NCBI GenBank assembly: GCA_021399435.1
Contig: JAJTUP010000099.1
Coordinates: 124,001 to 188,000 of the forward strand
Direction of reading: 5' to 3'
Source of the DNA: Diaporthe sp. PMI_573
Taxonomy: Eukaryota; Ascomycota; Sordariomycetes; Diaporthales; Diaporthaceae
Length of the DNA stretch: 64,000 nucleotides
Below, piece by piece: positions 22,460-31,764 of the stretch. The stretch's first letter is position 1. Every line of letters begins with the position of its first letter. Below the pieces are notes generated by a model. That model worked only from the letters and a program-made list of their open reading frames with translations. It had not been told where the DNA came from and made no database searches. The translations under genes and the position numbers were made by a program.

Positions 22460-23033
22460 TGAAGAGTAGGTTGGCGGATGCCATAAGCTCTGGGATGGGG
22501 CAGACAACACCAACCATATCATTACGCGGCCGTTCCCACCACTAGCAGCAACAAAGAAAAAAAGGCCGCCAGGAGGGTAATGATATGCTTAACAACAAAC
22601 GGCATGCAGGCAGGATGAATAGTGCCAAAGAAAGAAGGACCAACACTCTTGCGCAGCCGCCTGTAACATCTAGCAACAGGAGGAGATGGGAGCTTAGTAA
22701 GAATAAGGAAGAGGCTGGTGGCCACGCAACATTAAAAAGAAGGACAACTAACAGGGACATCGCTGGGCTGAGTAGCAGCCAAGGCCGCAGAACAAGACGG
22801 GTTGCTCCCCAGGTGGCATCGCCCATTGCTGCTGGTAGTGAGGTGATCAGCTAACCCCGCACCCAGGTTGCTGCTGCTACTGCTGGTGCTATCACGTCGT
22901 TTTCATCGTTATCATCGCTGCCACCATCGTCTTCCACCCGCATCACTTGCGCACAGCGCCGCCAGCTCGCGGGCGAGAACGCCAACCTGTTCCAGCTTGG
23001 GCACCGCGGCGAGACCCACCTGCAGGAAGAAGG
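22460..23033 (+). pseudogene. RIP-like inverted partial copy of the 26.7-28.0 kb gene
   Basis: This stretch is a diverged copy of 26919-27505 in opposite orientation: the plus strand here aligns with the minus strand there over about 570 bases. Differences are almost all C-to-T or G-to-A, such as CAA to TAA (Gln to stop at 22853-22855, after SEVIS), GCCGGCAG to GCTGGTAG, and GTGAGGATAAG to GTAAGAATAAG. The matching peptide runs HAGRMNSAKERRTNTLAQPP versus HAGRTHSAKKRRTDTLARPP. Several changes are CpA to TpA or its complement, the RIP preference in ascomycetes. Homology stops sharply at both ends. Confidence 0.88.
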
Positions 23034-23447
23034 GTCTCAGCATTGGGAGATATTGATCCTCTGACTCCCATTGCTGGAATCGCATGGCGCCTAAGAGGGC
23101 ATAACCATAACGGATTCACCTTACTGTAAGAAATTTGATTAAAACAATATCCTAATGCAGCATAGAAGACATTGAGAGAACCAGCAGGTTGTGCAGCCTC
23201 CAAAAACTGTTGTACGAATCGCCCATCTCTTCTTAAATTAGGAAACAAACCAGCTATCTGCAACACGGCATGGGCCAGGCTTGCAGCTCGCTTAGCAGAG
23301 AACTGGTTGAATTTCGATTTCTTACGCGGTGCGGATCTAGCGAGTTTGAAGGGAAGCACCGCGAACCCATACCGTCTTCCTACATTGATCCTTAGACTTA
23401 GCAAGACCAGACCTAGGTCTAGTCATCCAAAGGGCTGTAACGTTACT
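23034..23447 (-). other. Open frame of unknown origin
   Basis: A minus-strand frame of about 118 codons from 23404 reads like protein (KSKFNQFSAKRAASLAHAVL, then FVQQFLEAAQPAGSLNVFY) but has no recognised domain and runs on into the RIP-like copy. It could be a remnant of a repeat between the duplicate and the pogo element. Confidence 0.3.
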
Positions 23448-23449
23448 TA

Positions 23450-25311
23450 ACGTAGTTCATAAGCGACCCGCCATTACAAGCATCCCGCCACTTTTCGACT
23501 GCGTCATGACCTCTTAACTTCTACACGTAATAACTTCACAACCACAGCATGTCTTCTATTTCTAAAGAGGCTCGCGTTCTCCTTGCCATCCAAGCTATCC
23601 AGTCAGACCCTAAAATGAAGCTTAACCGCGCTGCTAAGACGTACGATATCCCTCGATCAACCCTGCGCGATCGAATTGCTGGATCCCTCCCAAAGGCCGA
23701 ACAACGCAATGCCCAACATAATTTGACCCTGACCGAGGAGGAGACGCTCGTACGATATATCCTCGACCTAGATTCGCGAGGATTCCCGCCCCGGATCGAC
23801 GACGTACGAAGTATGGCCGATCTCCTCCGGAAGACGCGTCACGCGTCGCCCGTCGGTAAGCAGTGGCCTTATAACTTCGTCCAGCGCCGCCCCGAGCTTA
23901 AGACGCGTTTTTCGCGTGCATACGACTTCCAAAGGGCCCTCTGCGAAGACCCTGATATTATAAACGCGTGGTTCCGGCTAGTGGCCAATATGCGCGCGAA
24001 GTACGGCATCCAGGACTGCGACTTTTATAACTTTGACGAGACAGGCTTTATGATGGGGGTTATTTGCAGCAATATGGTTGTTACACGCGCAGATCGACGT
24101 GGCCGAGGCAAGCATCTTCAGCCTGGGAATCGGGAATGGGCGACAGCGATCGAGTGCATGAGCAGCGACGGTTTTGTGCTACCGCCGTTCTTGATCGTAC
24201 AAGGCGTCAACCACCTCGCCTCATGGTACACAGAGTGCGGCCTCCCTCACCCTTGGGTGATCAAAACCTCGGAAAATGGCTGGACGAACGACGATACGGC
24301 TCTAGATTGGATCCAGCACTTTAATAAGCATACCCTCGTACGGCGAAAGGGTGCATATCGGATGATCGTCCTAGACGGCCACTTAAGCCACCTGTCGGCC
24401 CCGTTCGAGGAATTCTGTAAGGAGAAGAATATTATTACCCTCTGCCTCCCTTCGCACTCCTCGCATCTCACCCATCCTCTCGACGTTGGTTGTTTCGCTG
24501 TGCTAAAGCGGATGTACGGTCAGGGACTTGAGGACTTGATCAAGGCCCATATTAATCACGTTACTAAGCTCGAGTTCTTTATCGCGTTTAAGGCCGCCCA
24601 CCTTAGCACAATGACTCCCGAAAACATCCAAGCTGGGTTCCGAGGTGCTGGCCTAGTACCGTACGATCCCCAGGCTGTCCTATCGAAGCTTGACGTTAAG
24701 CTACGGACGCCAACACCTACTAGCCCCCCCCCTTCCTGAGGCTGACCCTTGGGTTTCTCAGACCCCCCACGGCGCGGCTGAAGCCGTATCGCAGTCTCAA
24801 TTCGTACAAAATCGAATTAATAAACACCAAGGAAGCTCGCCGACTTCGATGTTTTCAGCTATAAAGCAGCTAGCAAAGGGGACAGAGCTGATTGCTCATC
24901 GGATGACCCTTATGGAGGATGAGCTTCGGACGCTTCGTAAGGCTAACGAGGCCCTTGCAAAGCGTCGGAGGGCCAAAAAGACACGCGTACGAGCTGGGGG
25001 TGCACTTTCTGTAGAGGATGCACTTAGTCTGATCGAGTTGAAGGACACTGGCAATCATCAATCAGGTGGAAGGTCGGCGGGAGGGGGGGCGTCGGAGGCT
25101 GGGCCAGCAGCTTTGCGGTGCTGCAGGCAATGCGGTAAGCCTGGGCATAACGCACGAACCTGTCAGGAGGCTGAGGAGGCTTCTGACGAGGAGAGCTGTA
25201 TTGAGTACAGCTAATTTTCTTATGTAGTTATAGAGTAATGGAATCAGGACGTTACGATGCAGTTGAAAAGTGCCGGGATGCTTGTAATGGCGGGTCGCTT
25301 ATGAACTACGT
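23450..25311 (+). mobile_element. pogo/Fot-like transposon A with exact TIRs
   Basis: A 1862-bp element bounded by terminal inverted repeats of about 50 bp that begin ACGTAGTTCATAAGCG and differ at only about three positions (23450-23500 and 25262-25311). It is flanked by TA on both sides (23448-23449 and 25312-25313), the Tc1/mariner/pogo target. It holds one transposase gene filling most of its length. Confidence 0.92.
23549..25214 (+). pseudogene. pogo/Fot transposase with a C-terminal zinc knuckle, one frameshift
   Basis: ATG at 23549. An N-terminal psq-type helix-turn-helix (LNRAAKTYDIPRSTLRDRI) and a CENP-B-like DNA-binding domain precede a DDE_1 core. The Asp triad is complete: NFDETGF (about 24030), VLDGHLSHLS (about 24370) and HPLDVGCF (about 24478). 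The frame stops at 24739 after PTSPPPS, but homology-like sequence continues one base off to 25214: a coiled segment, then a CCHC knuckle C-x2-C-x4-H-x4-C (CRQCGKPGHNARTC). The shift falls in a run of nine C; eight would restore the frame, so it is probably a homopolymer slip (or a sequencing error). Everything else is intact. Confidence 0.88.
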
Positions 25312-25313
25312 TA

Positions 25314-26310
25314 CCAGGGATTTAAAGCTATCTTGTAAAAGTTGCTTTACTTCCTTATATTGCCCCTTAGTGTAAAGCTCCAGAAGAACTTAATACAATG
25401 CGTCACCATTGAGTTTAGTCATATCCGTCTTCAGGGAAAGTAATGATACAAAATTGTCTGCAGTATATATATTGCGACTGTAATATGCAGTTCATTCGTT
25501 GAAGCGTTGATCTTCTGATATTACGCCCGCTTCAATTTGCGCCCTCCGAATGGCCTCAATGTCGGCGAAAAGTTCATTTTCCACCTGCTTGATAATGGGT
25601 TTGAAGATTTCATTGGGACTACAAGAATGGGCGGGTATCGTCCTCCCCGCAGGCACCTAACCCCAACGTGTACTGTCAGGTCACCGGTTTGGAAGTCAGA
25701 ACTCAGAACAGGAGAATATTCAGCGTCTGTAAAATTGAGAATGCTTTTCTTCGGCTGCTCTGCAGAAGTCTTCAATGGATCAAGATAAGCTTGGGAAGTT
25801 TACCCTTATCCCCACGGACACTACAAAGAAGCTTGAATGGACTATCTGGGGTCTGGTTAAGATGTCCCCTGCAGTCGGTGTTCGATCTTTAGCTTTCCAT
25901 GGAAGATCTGATCCGTGGGAAATCGGAGAGGTGAGTGAACTGCTAGAGTACCATGATAAACAATTGTATATATGACAAGAGCAGCGACGGTTCACCGACT
26001 TTGCTCTGAGATCCTGACCTCTATTCAGCCCCTTGCCATGATGATGGCATAAGTTAATGGAAACACTTTTAAGCACATATATATACACAGCACCTGTCGT
26101 AGGCAGCAAGCTGCTGCTGCTATTGTGATAGCATCACTAGTCTCTGGATATTGGAATATTTCCTAATCGGTCAAGAGGCGCGAGGTCTGGCTTCCTCTCA
26201 TAAAGGAGCAGCCTTCCTCTCGGCATCAGACATCGTCTTCCCTCCTGGTGGCGCATGTTGGATGGTGGGAAACCCCACAACTGCTCGCAGTGGGAAGTGG
26301 AGGCATTACT
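25314..26310. other. No recognisable gene
   Basis: Plus-strand frames at 25537-25975 overlap in different frames and show no domain. Nothing is supported before the 24-bp repeats. Confidence 0.35.
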
Positions 26311-26552
26311 GGCTGCACCCGACCCTGTCAGGATGGCCAGCATATGCAACGTATCCCCACTGCGAACTGCGAACTACCGCGAGAAGGGGAGACAGAAGGG
26401 CTCGGCCGTCCAGCCCGCAAGGCCCGTCGTCGGCTGCACCCGACCCTGTCAGGATAACCGATACACGCGACCTCATGGGCCCTTCTTCTGTCTGCTGCCT
26501 GCGACGCAGGAGACTGAGGAGCGTCACTGGCTGCACCCGACCCTGTCAGGAT
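26311..26552 (-). repeat. Three dispersed copies of a 24-bp repeat
   Basis: GGCTGCACCCGACCCTGTCA and its extension GGAT occur at 26311, 26432 and 26529, spaced 121 and 97 bases apart. They lie just downstream of the 458-aa gene (3' side on the minus strand). The intervening sequences differ, so these are short dispersed repeats rather than a minisatellite. Confidence 0.85.
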
Positions 26553-26667
26553 AACCAGCATACGCCACCCTCGCCCGTTGGCCCGTCCTTGCCCGCTGCC
26601 TAGTAAATGCTGCCGGCTGCGCCCAGATAGACTTGCTGCAGAGCTAACTTCCTGCCCCCGGTGCCAA

Positions 26668-28044
26668 TTATGTTGCCCTAAACCGACGTGTTCCCGCAGT
26701 TCTGGCGCCGGCTGTCGCATGGGTGATGGTAGCTTTGGATTTGGTCCTAGTCCTGGTCTTGGATTTGGCGCTGACCTTGCTGCTGACGGCGGTGTTGGTA
26801 GCATCACCAGCCTTGACCCTGGTGCTGGCAGGCTGCTGCCTCGGCCTGTTGGCTGCTGCGGCGAGGGTGGTGTCAGCAGCAGCAGCAGCAGCAGCCTCGG
26901 GGGCTTCCCGGCGGCCCACTTCTTCCTGCAGGCGGGTCTCGCCGCGGTGCCCGAGCTGGAACAGGTTGGCGTCCTCGCCCGCGAGCTGGCGGCGCCGTGC
27001 GCGAGTGATGCGGGTGGAAGACGATGGCGGTAGCGATGATGACGATGATAACGACGTGATAGCACCGGCAACAGCAGCAGCAGCAGCAGTGGCAGCAGCA
27101 ACCTGGGTGCGGGGTTGGCTGATCACCTCACTGCCGGCAGCAATGGGCGATGCCACCTGGGGAGCACCCCGTCTTGTTCTGCGGCCTCGGCCGCTACTCG
27201 GCCCAGCAGTGTCCCTGTCAGTTGTTCTTCTTTTTGATGTTGCGTGGCCACCGGCCTCTTCCTTATCCTCACTAAGCTCCCGTTTCCTCTTGCTGCCAGA
27301 CGTCACAGGCGGCCGCGCGAGAGTGTCGGTCCTCCTTTTTTTGGCACTATGCGTCCTGCCTGCGTGCCGCTCCTCATCGAGCACGTCGTCGCCCTCCTCG
27401 CGGCCTCTCTTTCTTTGCTGCTGCTGGTGGTGGGAACGGCCGCGGCGCGATGATATGCTCGGTGTTGTTTGCCCCATCCCAGGGCTTGTGGGATCCGCCG
27501 TCCTACTTTTCTTGGAGGCGGCCAGTGTTGTCTCGTCGGTATGCTCGTCGTGGTCTTGGCCTCTCTTTCTCTTGTGGCCCGATCTTGCGCTCGGTCCGGT
27601 TGGTGCTGTGGTAGGGCTTCCTGTGCTTGTGTGCATCCTCGCCGATGCTTCCGCTGCCACCAGCTCCGGGTCGTAGGGGCCAAGCATATCTAGGTTGCTC
27701 CAGCACTCCTCGGAGCGGTCTGGTTTATAACCACTGATCTCGCTCAGGGACTTGTGCTCGAAATCGGGGGGGAACTCGATACGAGGCCATTCTCTGGGTT
27801 TAGGCAAATCCTCAGGTCTCGGCCGCCCTTCCTCGATACGGATCTCTCGTTCGTGGAAGCGGACTTCGGCTCCGAACTCCTCAAAGGTGACGCCGTCGCT
27901 GTCTGGGGACATTCTTCCTGATTCCTTTTGCCGGTAGTACTCGTCGATAAGCTCGCGACGCTTCGCATCTCGGAAATCCAGCCGCCTCTGGTAGTAGTCT
28001 TCGCTCGACTCGCTTGGGCGCCGGGGCGAACAGAGATATGACAT
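26668..28044 (-). CDS. Basic low-complexity nuclear-type protein, unknown function
   Basis: A single-exon 458-aa frame from ATG 28044. Residues 1-110 look globular (EDYYQRRLDFRDAKRRELID, then REWPRIEFPPDFEHKSLSEI); the rest is disordered, rich in Arg, Lys, Ser, Thr and Ala, with several bipartite-like nuclear signals (SAKKRRTD, SKRKRELSED, RARRRQLAG) and Gln/Ala/Ser runs. A C-terminal KSKTRTRTKSK resembles an AT-hook-free DNA-binding tail. It starts 272 bases from the divergently read kinase gene, so the two may share a promoter and possibly act together (inference). A partial RIP-like copy lies at 22460-23033. The long open minus frame against GC-rich shadow frames supports coding. No family is recognised. 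Confidence 0.7.
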   Translation of the reverse strand: MSYLCSPRRPSESSEDYYQRRLDFRDAKRRELIDEYYRQKESGRMSPDSDGVTFEEFGAEVRFHEREIRIEEGRPRPEDLPKPREWPRIEFPPDFEHKSLSEISGYKPDRSEECWSNLDMLGPYDPELVAAEASARMHTSTGSPTTAPTGPSARSGHKRKRGQDHDEHTDETTLAASKKSRTADPTSPGMGQTTPSISSRRGRSHHQQQQRKRGREEGDDVLDEERHAGRTHSAKKRRTDTLARPPVTSGSKRKRELSEDKEEAGGHATSKRRTTDRDTAGPSSGRGRRTRRGAPQVASPIAAGSEVISQPRTQVAAATAAAAAVAGAITSLSSSSSLPPSSSTRITRARRRQLAGEDANLFQLGHRGETRLQEEVGRREAPEAAAAAAADTTLAAAANRPRQQPASTRVKAGDATNTAVSSKVSAKSKTRTRTKSKATITHATAGARTAGTRRFRAT

Positions 28045-28316
28045 GATGCAAGAGCGGTATTGTGTTGATATGCTGATGATGGAGGTTGATGCTGATGATG
28101 GAGGAGGTGTGAAGGACTTCGGTGTTGGATTACGGATTATGGATTGCGGAGTGCTTGGCTTACGAGATTGGTGAAGGCGAAAAGCGGGGGTTTCCCAGCC
28201 ACCCCCTTTTGGTTACCATTATATCACAGCAGTACCCTACACATTTGTGCCGCCGCGTCTCAACAAAGACCCGGGGATATAAACACTACCTAGGCAATAA
28301 GTTGAGGAGGAGCGAT

Positions 28317-30062
28317 ATGTCTCGACCTCAGTCCATTTTGGCAACGCTGACGCCAGAGAATGCCCAGGCCCAGAAGTGCTTGGAGTCTCTTGTCGAGAAG
28401 CATGGGCTGTCCTCACTGTCGACAAGCCTTCGCATTAACCCCAACGTCCCAAAGCACAGCCGCCGGTCTTCGCAGTCTCGATACCAGCTCGTCCTTTCGC
28501 TGGACAGAGAAGGTGCCGGCCTAGGCGGTCCCTGGAGAGTCGGGAAGCTGGGTCCAAAGTCTGTTGGTATTGATCTACCAATCTGCTCGATCCGATCGCG
28601 CCAGTTCCAAGGCACCAAAGTCTGCAAGATCTACATTCATCCACAATCTCACGTCCTTATGCTACAAAATTCGAATGAGTACAATTCCATCACATACCTG
28701 CTGGGCGATGGGAATGCCGACGCCGAGCTGCAATATGGGGAGACACACGTTATCCATATGAAGACCAATCATCTTCGCTTCGGTCCGCTTGACTTCGTGC
28801 TCGAGTTCTCCGTCGAGGACGTTGGGGCATTCGCTGCTAGCCGCAGGACCTACATGCAGCGACACCTGCGTCAGGATGCCGGACCCGACTCGGAATGCGA
28901 AGAGGATCAGCAGCAGCAGGTGCAAGGGCACAGCTGCCTCGACCCGCTGCCGACGCGCGAGCAGCTGCGCGTAAGGGATGTTATTCTGCATCATACGGTT
29001 GGAAAGGGCGCCTTCGGCCTCGTTATGGTCGGCGTGGACAGATGGTCCGGTGATATGGTGGCGTGCAAAATGATCCACTGCCGCAGCCATGACGCACAAG
29101 GGGTAAATAGCGAGCTCCTGATCGCGTCGCGAATCCCTTTGGGCACGGTCGGGCTGGTACCGCTGTCATCGTCGTGGTGCGAGCACGGCCAGTCGCCGGC
29201 GTGCTTCCAATCAATTTATGAGACGGTGTATATGATTATGCCGTACGCGCCGTTGTCGTTCAGTACAACGGCATGGCGTAAGGTAGCACCGGCGACGCGG
29301 CTGGCGCTGTTCCGCCAAGTGCTGGAGGGCTTAAGAAACCTGCACGCCATGGGCATTATGCACCGGGACATTAGCCCTCAGAACCTACTGGTGTTCTCAC
29401 TAGTACCCCCACAGGCGGCCATCTGCGATTATGGCAAGTCCAAGGTCGGTACCAGGGGCCACCAGGGAGCCCTGGGTCCGCAGGGCTTCACGGCGCCCGA
29501 GGTGGGCGGGCCGGCAGGCTACACCAGTGCCATCGATATCTTCAGCCTGGGGCTCTCGCTCCTGGCAACGTTCGGACGCTGGGCCGGGTGGAACAAGTCC
29601 CTATCCAGCCCAGATATCTACCAGCTGGTGCTCCAGCACCTGGCAGGCCTGGAAGACGTGATGCCCGACGGCCTAGGGGCTCTGCTGCGGTCCATGCTGG
29701 CGTGGGATCCCGCGGACCGGCCAACGGCCGAAGATGCCCTGGCGCACCAGGTCTGGGAGCAGGTCGTTGTGGCGGGCTCAGGGTTGCCCCCCTCTACATC
29801 CAGCAGCAGCAGCAGCTCTGGAAATGCCACAGGTAGCAGCACGGCGGCGGCAAGGCGGCGGCGATCAGGTGGCATGTCTCCGTCCGGCTCCAGAGGGATG
29901 AACAAGAGGATGCGGGTATCAGACCTGCCGCCGCCGCCGCCCCTGTCTGGGAGTAAGATACGGCGGTCGGATGCGCGTGGCTCGGGTGTGGGAAGGATGA
30001 AAGAGAGTGGAATCACGAGGACGTCAGGCAGTGACTCCCTGCTCTCACCGCCGCCTGCGTAA
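28317..30062 (+). CDS. Protein kinase with N-terminal FHA-like region
   Basis: A 581-aa frame from ATG 28317 (the frame is open further upstream without need). Residues about 55-175 resemble an FHA phosphopeptide-binding fold (PWRVGKLGPKSVGIDLP, SRQFQGTKVCKIYI, LRFGPLDFVLEF). The kinase domain starts at about 225: Gly loop VGKGAFGLV, Lys in VACK (residue 251), HRDISPQNLL (HRD at 349), DYG instead of DFG (residue 371), APE in FTAPEVGG, DIFSLGLSLL, and the RPTAEDAL end motif. The tail is Ser/Pro-rich with Arg clusters. All catalytic residues are present, so activity is likely. It is divergently paired with the basic nuclear-type gene. FHA plus kinase recalls Rad53/Cds1-type checkpoint kinases, but similarity is not enough to assign that role. 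Confidence 0.85.
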   Translation: MSRPQSILATLTPENAQAQKCLESLVEKHGLSSLSTSLRINPNVPKHSRRSSQSRYQLVLSLDREGAGLGGPWRVGKLGPKSVGIDLPICSIRSRQFQGTKVCKIYIHPQSHVLMLQNSNEYNSITYLLGDGNADAELQYGETHVIHMKTNHLRFGPLDFVLEFSVEDVGAFAASRRTYMQRHLRQDAGPDSECEEDQQQQVQGHSCLDPLPTREQLRVRDVILHHTVGKGAFGLVMVGVDRWSGDMVACKMIHCRSHDAQGVNSELLIASRIPLGTVGLVPLSSSWCEHGQSPACFQSIYETVYMIMPYAPLSFSTTAWRKVAPATRLALFRQVLEGLRNLHAMGIMHRDISPQNLLVFSLVPPQAAICDYGKSKVGTRGHQGALGPQGFTAPEVGGPAGYTSAIDIFSLGLSLLATFGRWAGWNKSLSSPDIYQLVLQHLAGLEDVMPDGLGALLRSMLAWDPADRPTAEDALAHQVWEQVVVAGSGLPPSTSSSSSSSGNATGSSTAAARRRRSGGMSPSGSRGMNKRMRVSDLPPPPPLSGSKIRRSDARGSGVGRMKESGITRTSGSDSLLSPPPA

Positions 30063-30083
30063 TGCAGCCGTTGATCTGATTTT

Positions 30084-30084
<1 letters not shown>

Positions 30085-30115
<31 letters not shown>

Positions 30116-30117
30116 AA
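30085..30117 (+). repeat. AAAG microsatellite
   Basis: About eight perfect AAAG units immediately after the kinase stop codon. Confidence 0.95.
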
Positions 30118-30276
30118 TGAGGGCAGTTAGAAAATTATTTAGATTTGCAACTGGCTTTCTGATATCCCATCTGCTCACCTTTTTCCAAACCAATTTGGCC
30201 ATGGCTGGGGCAGTATTAGTCTATCTGAGGCAAATTATGAGCAGCAGGAGAAGGCTGCAGATTTACATTTCAGGAA

Positions 30277-30438
30277 TGCCTTTCGGTACGAAAGGTCTTC
30301 TTAAGCTCTGGGATTCCACCCCCAAAATTTTCGCCCCCCCTTGCAAAATTACCGCTTTGCCTTTCGGTACGAAAGGTCTTCTTAAGCTCTGGGATTCCAC
30401 CCCCAAAATTTTCGCCCCCCCTTGCAAAATTACCGCTT
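30277..30438 (+). repeat. Perfect 81-bp tandem duplication
   Basis: Two identical 81-bp units (30277-30357 and 30358-30438). Each carries a perfect inverted repeat CCTTTCG-GTA-CGAAAGG and a run of seven C. Identity of the copies indicates a recent duplication or homogenisation. Confidence 0.95.
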
Positions 30439-30561
30439 TAAGCGATTACCCGATTAGGAACCGCAACTGCACCTCTTGTTGGTCCGGATTAACCCCATCC
30501 GAATGCCCCCAGAGGTGCCAATCTCTTCTCTTGCTCTCATTCGCTCTCTGAGATTAAGTGA

Positions 30562-31764
30562 AATGCACGTGAAGAATGGAATGATTGGGACCACGAATTC
30601 CTTCTCCAAGCCGAATCCTACGGGCTCAGTGCTCATATAAATCATCGAGAAAACCTCCTACCGAGACCACAGAAACCCGACATCCGACTGCGGAAGTATA
30701 CGAAGACCGTCGCAGCCGCACGAGGCGCAACCTCCCAGACAATCGGAGGATCTGCCGACGAAATCGACGAAGCCGAGGTCATCCAGGAGAAGAGGAACGG
30801 CCAATGGTTGCTATCCGATCTCACCGATGCCGGCCTGAAGACCTATAATCTCGACCTCCAGGGGTACAAGCAACTCGAGCCGGACTACAAGGAAGAACAA
30901 AGCTCGGTCCAGAAACTCAGAAAGTGGATCATGCAGACAGTCGCACCTCCATATAAGTCAACATGCTGTAATGCAGGAGAACCGCTATGGAAATGGCATA
31001 ACAACCTGCAGAAGAGATGCGGACAGTCGAGGGCAGATGAATTGCTAGAGACAAGAACTGCCTACAAGAACTCCCTGAAACCGCCGAGGAATCCGAGGGA
31101 TGCCTTGATGTGGGTTGACAAATGGGAAACCGCAATGGCGAAAGCTACCCAACAAGGGGTTGCGGAAACGAAACAAACCATTGCATGGGTCCCGGACCTA
31201 TTGCAAGCCTTACAAGGCATTATGCCAATATGGGCAACCACATTTCGGCAGACACGAGAACAGGAAATTGCAGATGGGAGCATTACCTTCAGAAGCGTTG
31301 GGAACCTTATCCGTAAGGAGTTGCAAGCCTTAAGCTCGCAGAACAAAACTGCTAGAGCGTCAAAAGGGGCATGGGTAACTACCTATGATGGCCTGAAGGG
31401 TCATGACAGTGATGAGGACGCTCAATCTGTTGATGAGAAGAAACCACGCAGAAAGGGCTTGAAAGAATCACGTGGAAGCAACGCGGGCCAAAAGCGCAGC
31501 CGGTCTAGAGCTGAAGGCTCGACTGATATGTGCGCGGCATGCGATCGGCCCCACGCCCTTGCAAACTGTTACTACGTGTTCCCGGAGAAAGCCTGGAGTG
31601 GCTTCCGGAAGAGTCGAGTGACTGAAGAAAAGGTGCAGGAAGCCCTTGCAAACAATGCTGATTTACAAGCACAGGTCCGAGCCCTCAAAGGTCCGAGATC
31701 GAAGTCCAAGTCAAGGACACCTAAACCGACGAAAGAAGAAGTCGTCGAGGAAGTCGAAGATTGA
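30562..31764 (+). pseudogene. Copia Gag with CCHC knuckle
   Basis: A frame open from a stop at 30559-30561 to TGA 31762-31764, about 400 codons, with no early ATG. The body is helical and charged. Near the end lies a short zinc knuckle C-x2-C-x3-H-x4-C (CAACDRPHALANC) followed by YYVFPEKA, a pairing typical of fungal copia Gag. The Lys/Ser-rich tail KGPRSKSKSRTPKPTKEE precedes the stop; pol follows in the same frame, so a stop (original or acquired) separates Gag from Pol. Confidence 0.8.

Noticed and set aside
26311..26552. CRISPR-like array
   Set aside because: Only three copies with unequal spacing in a fungal genome; no cas genes.
26723..27676. 317-codon plus-strand ORF rich in Val, Leu and Ala
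   Set aside because: It is the antisense shadow of the 458-aa minus-strand gene; low-complexity GC-rich codons keep the opposite frame open.
30085..30117. Terminator of the kinase gene
   Set aside because: A simple AAAG repeat; nothing shows it acts in 3' end formation.
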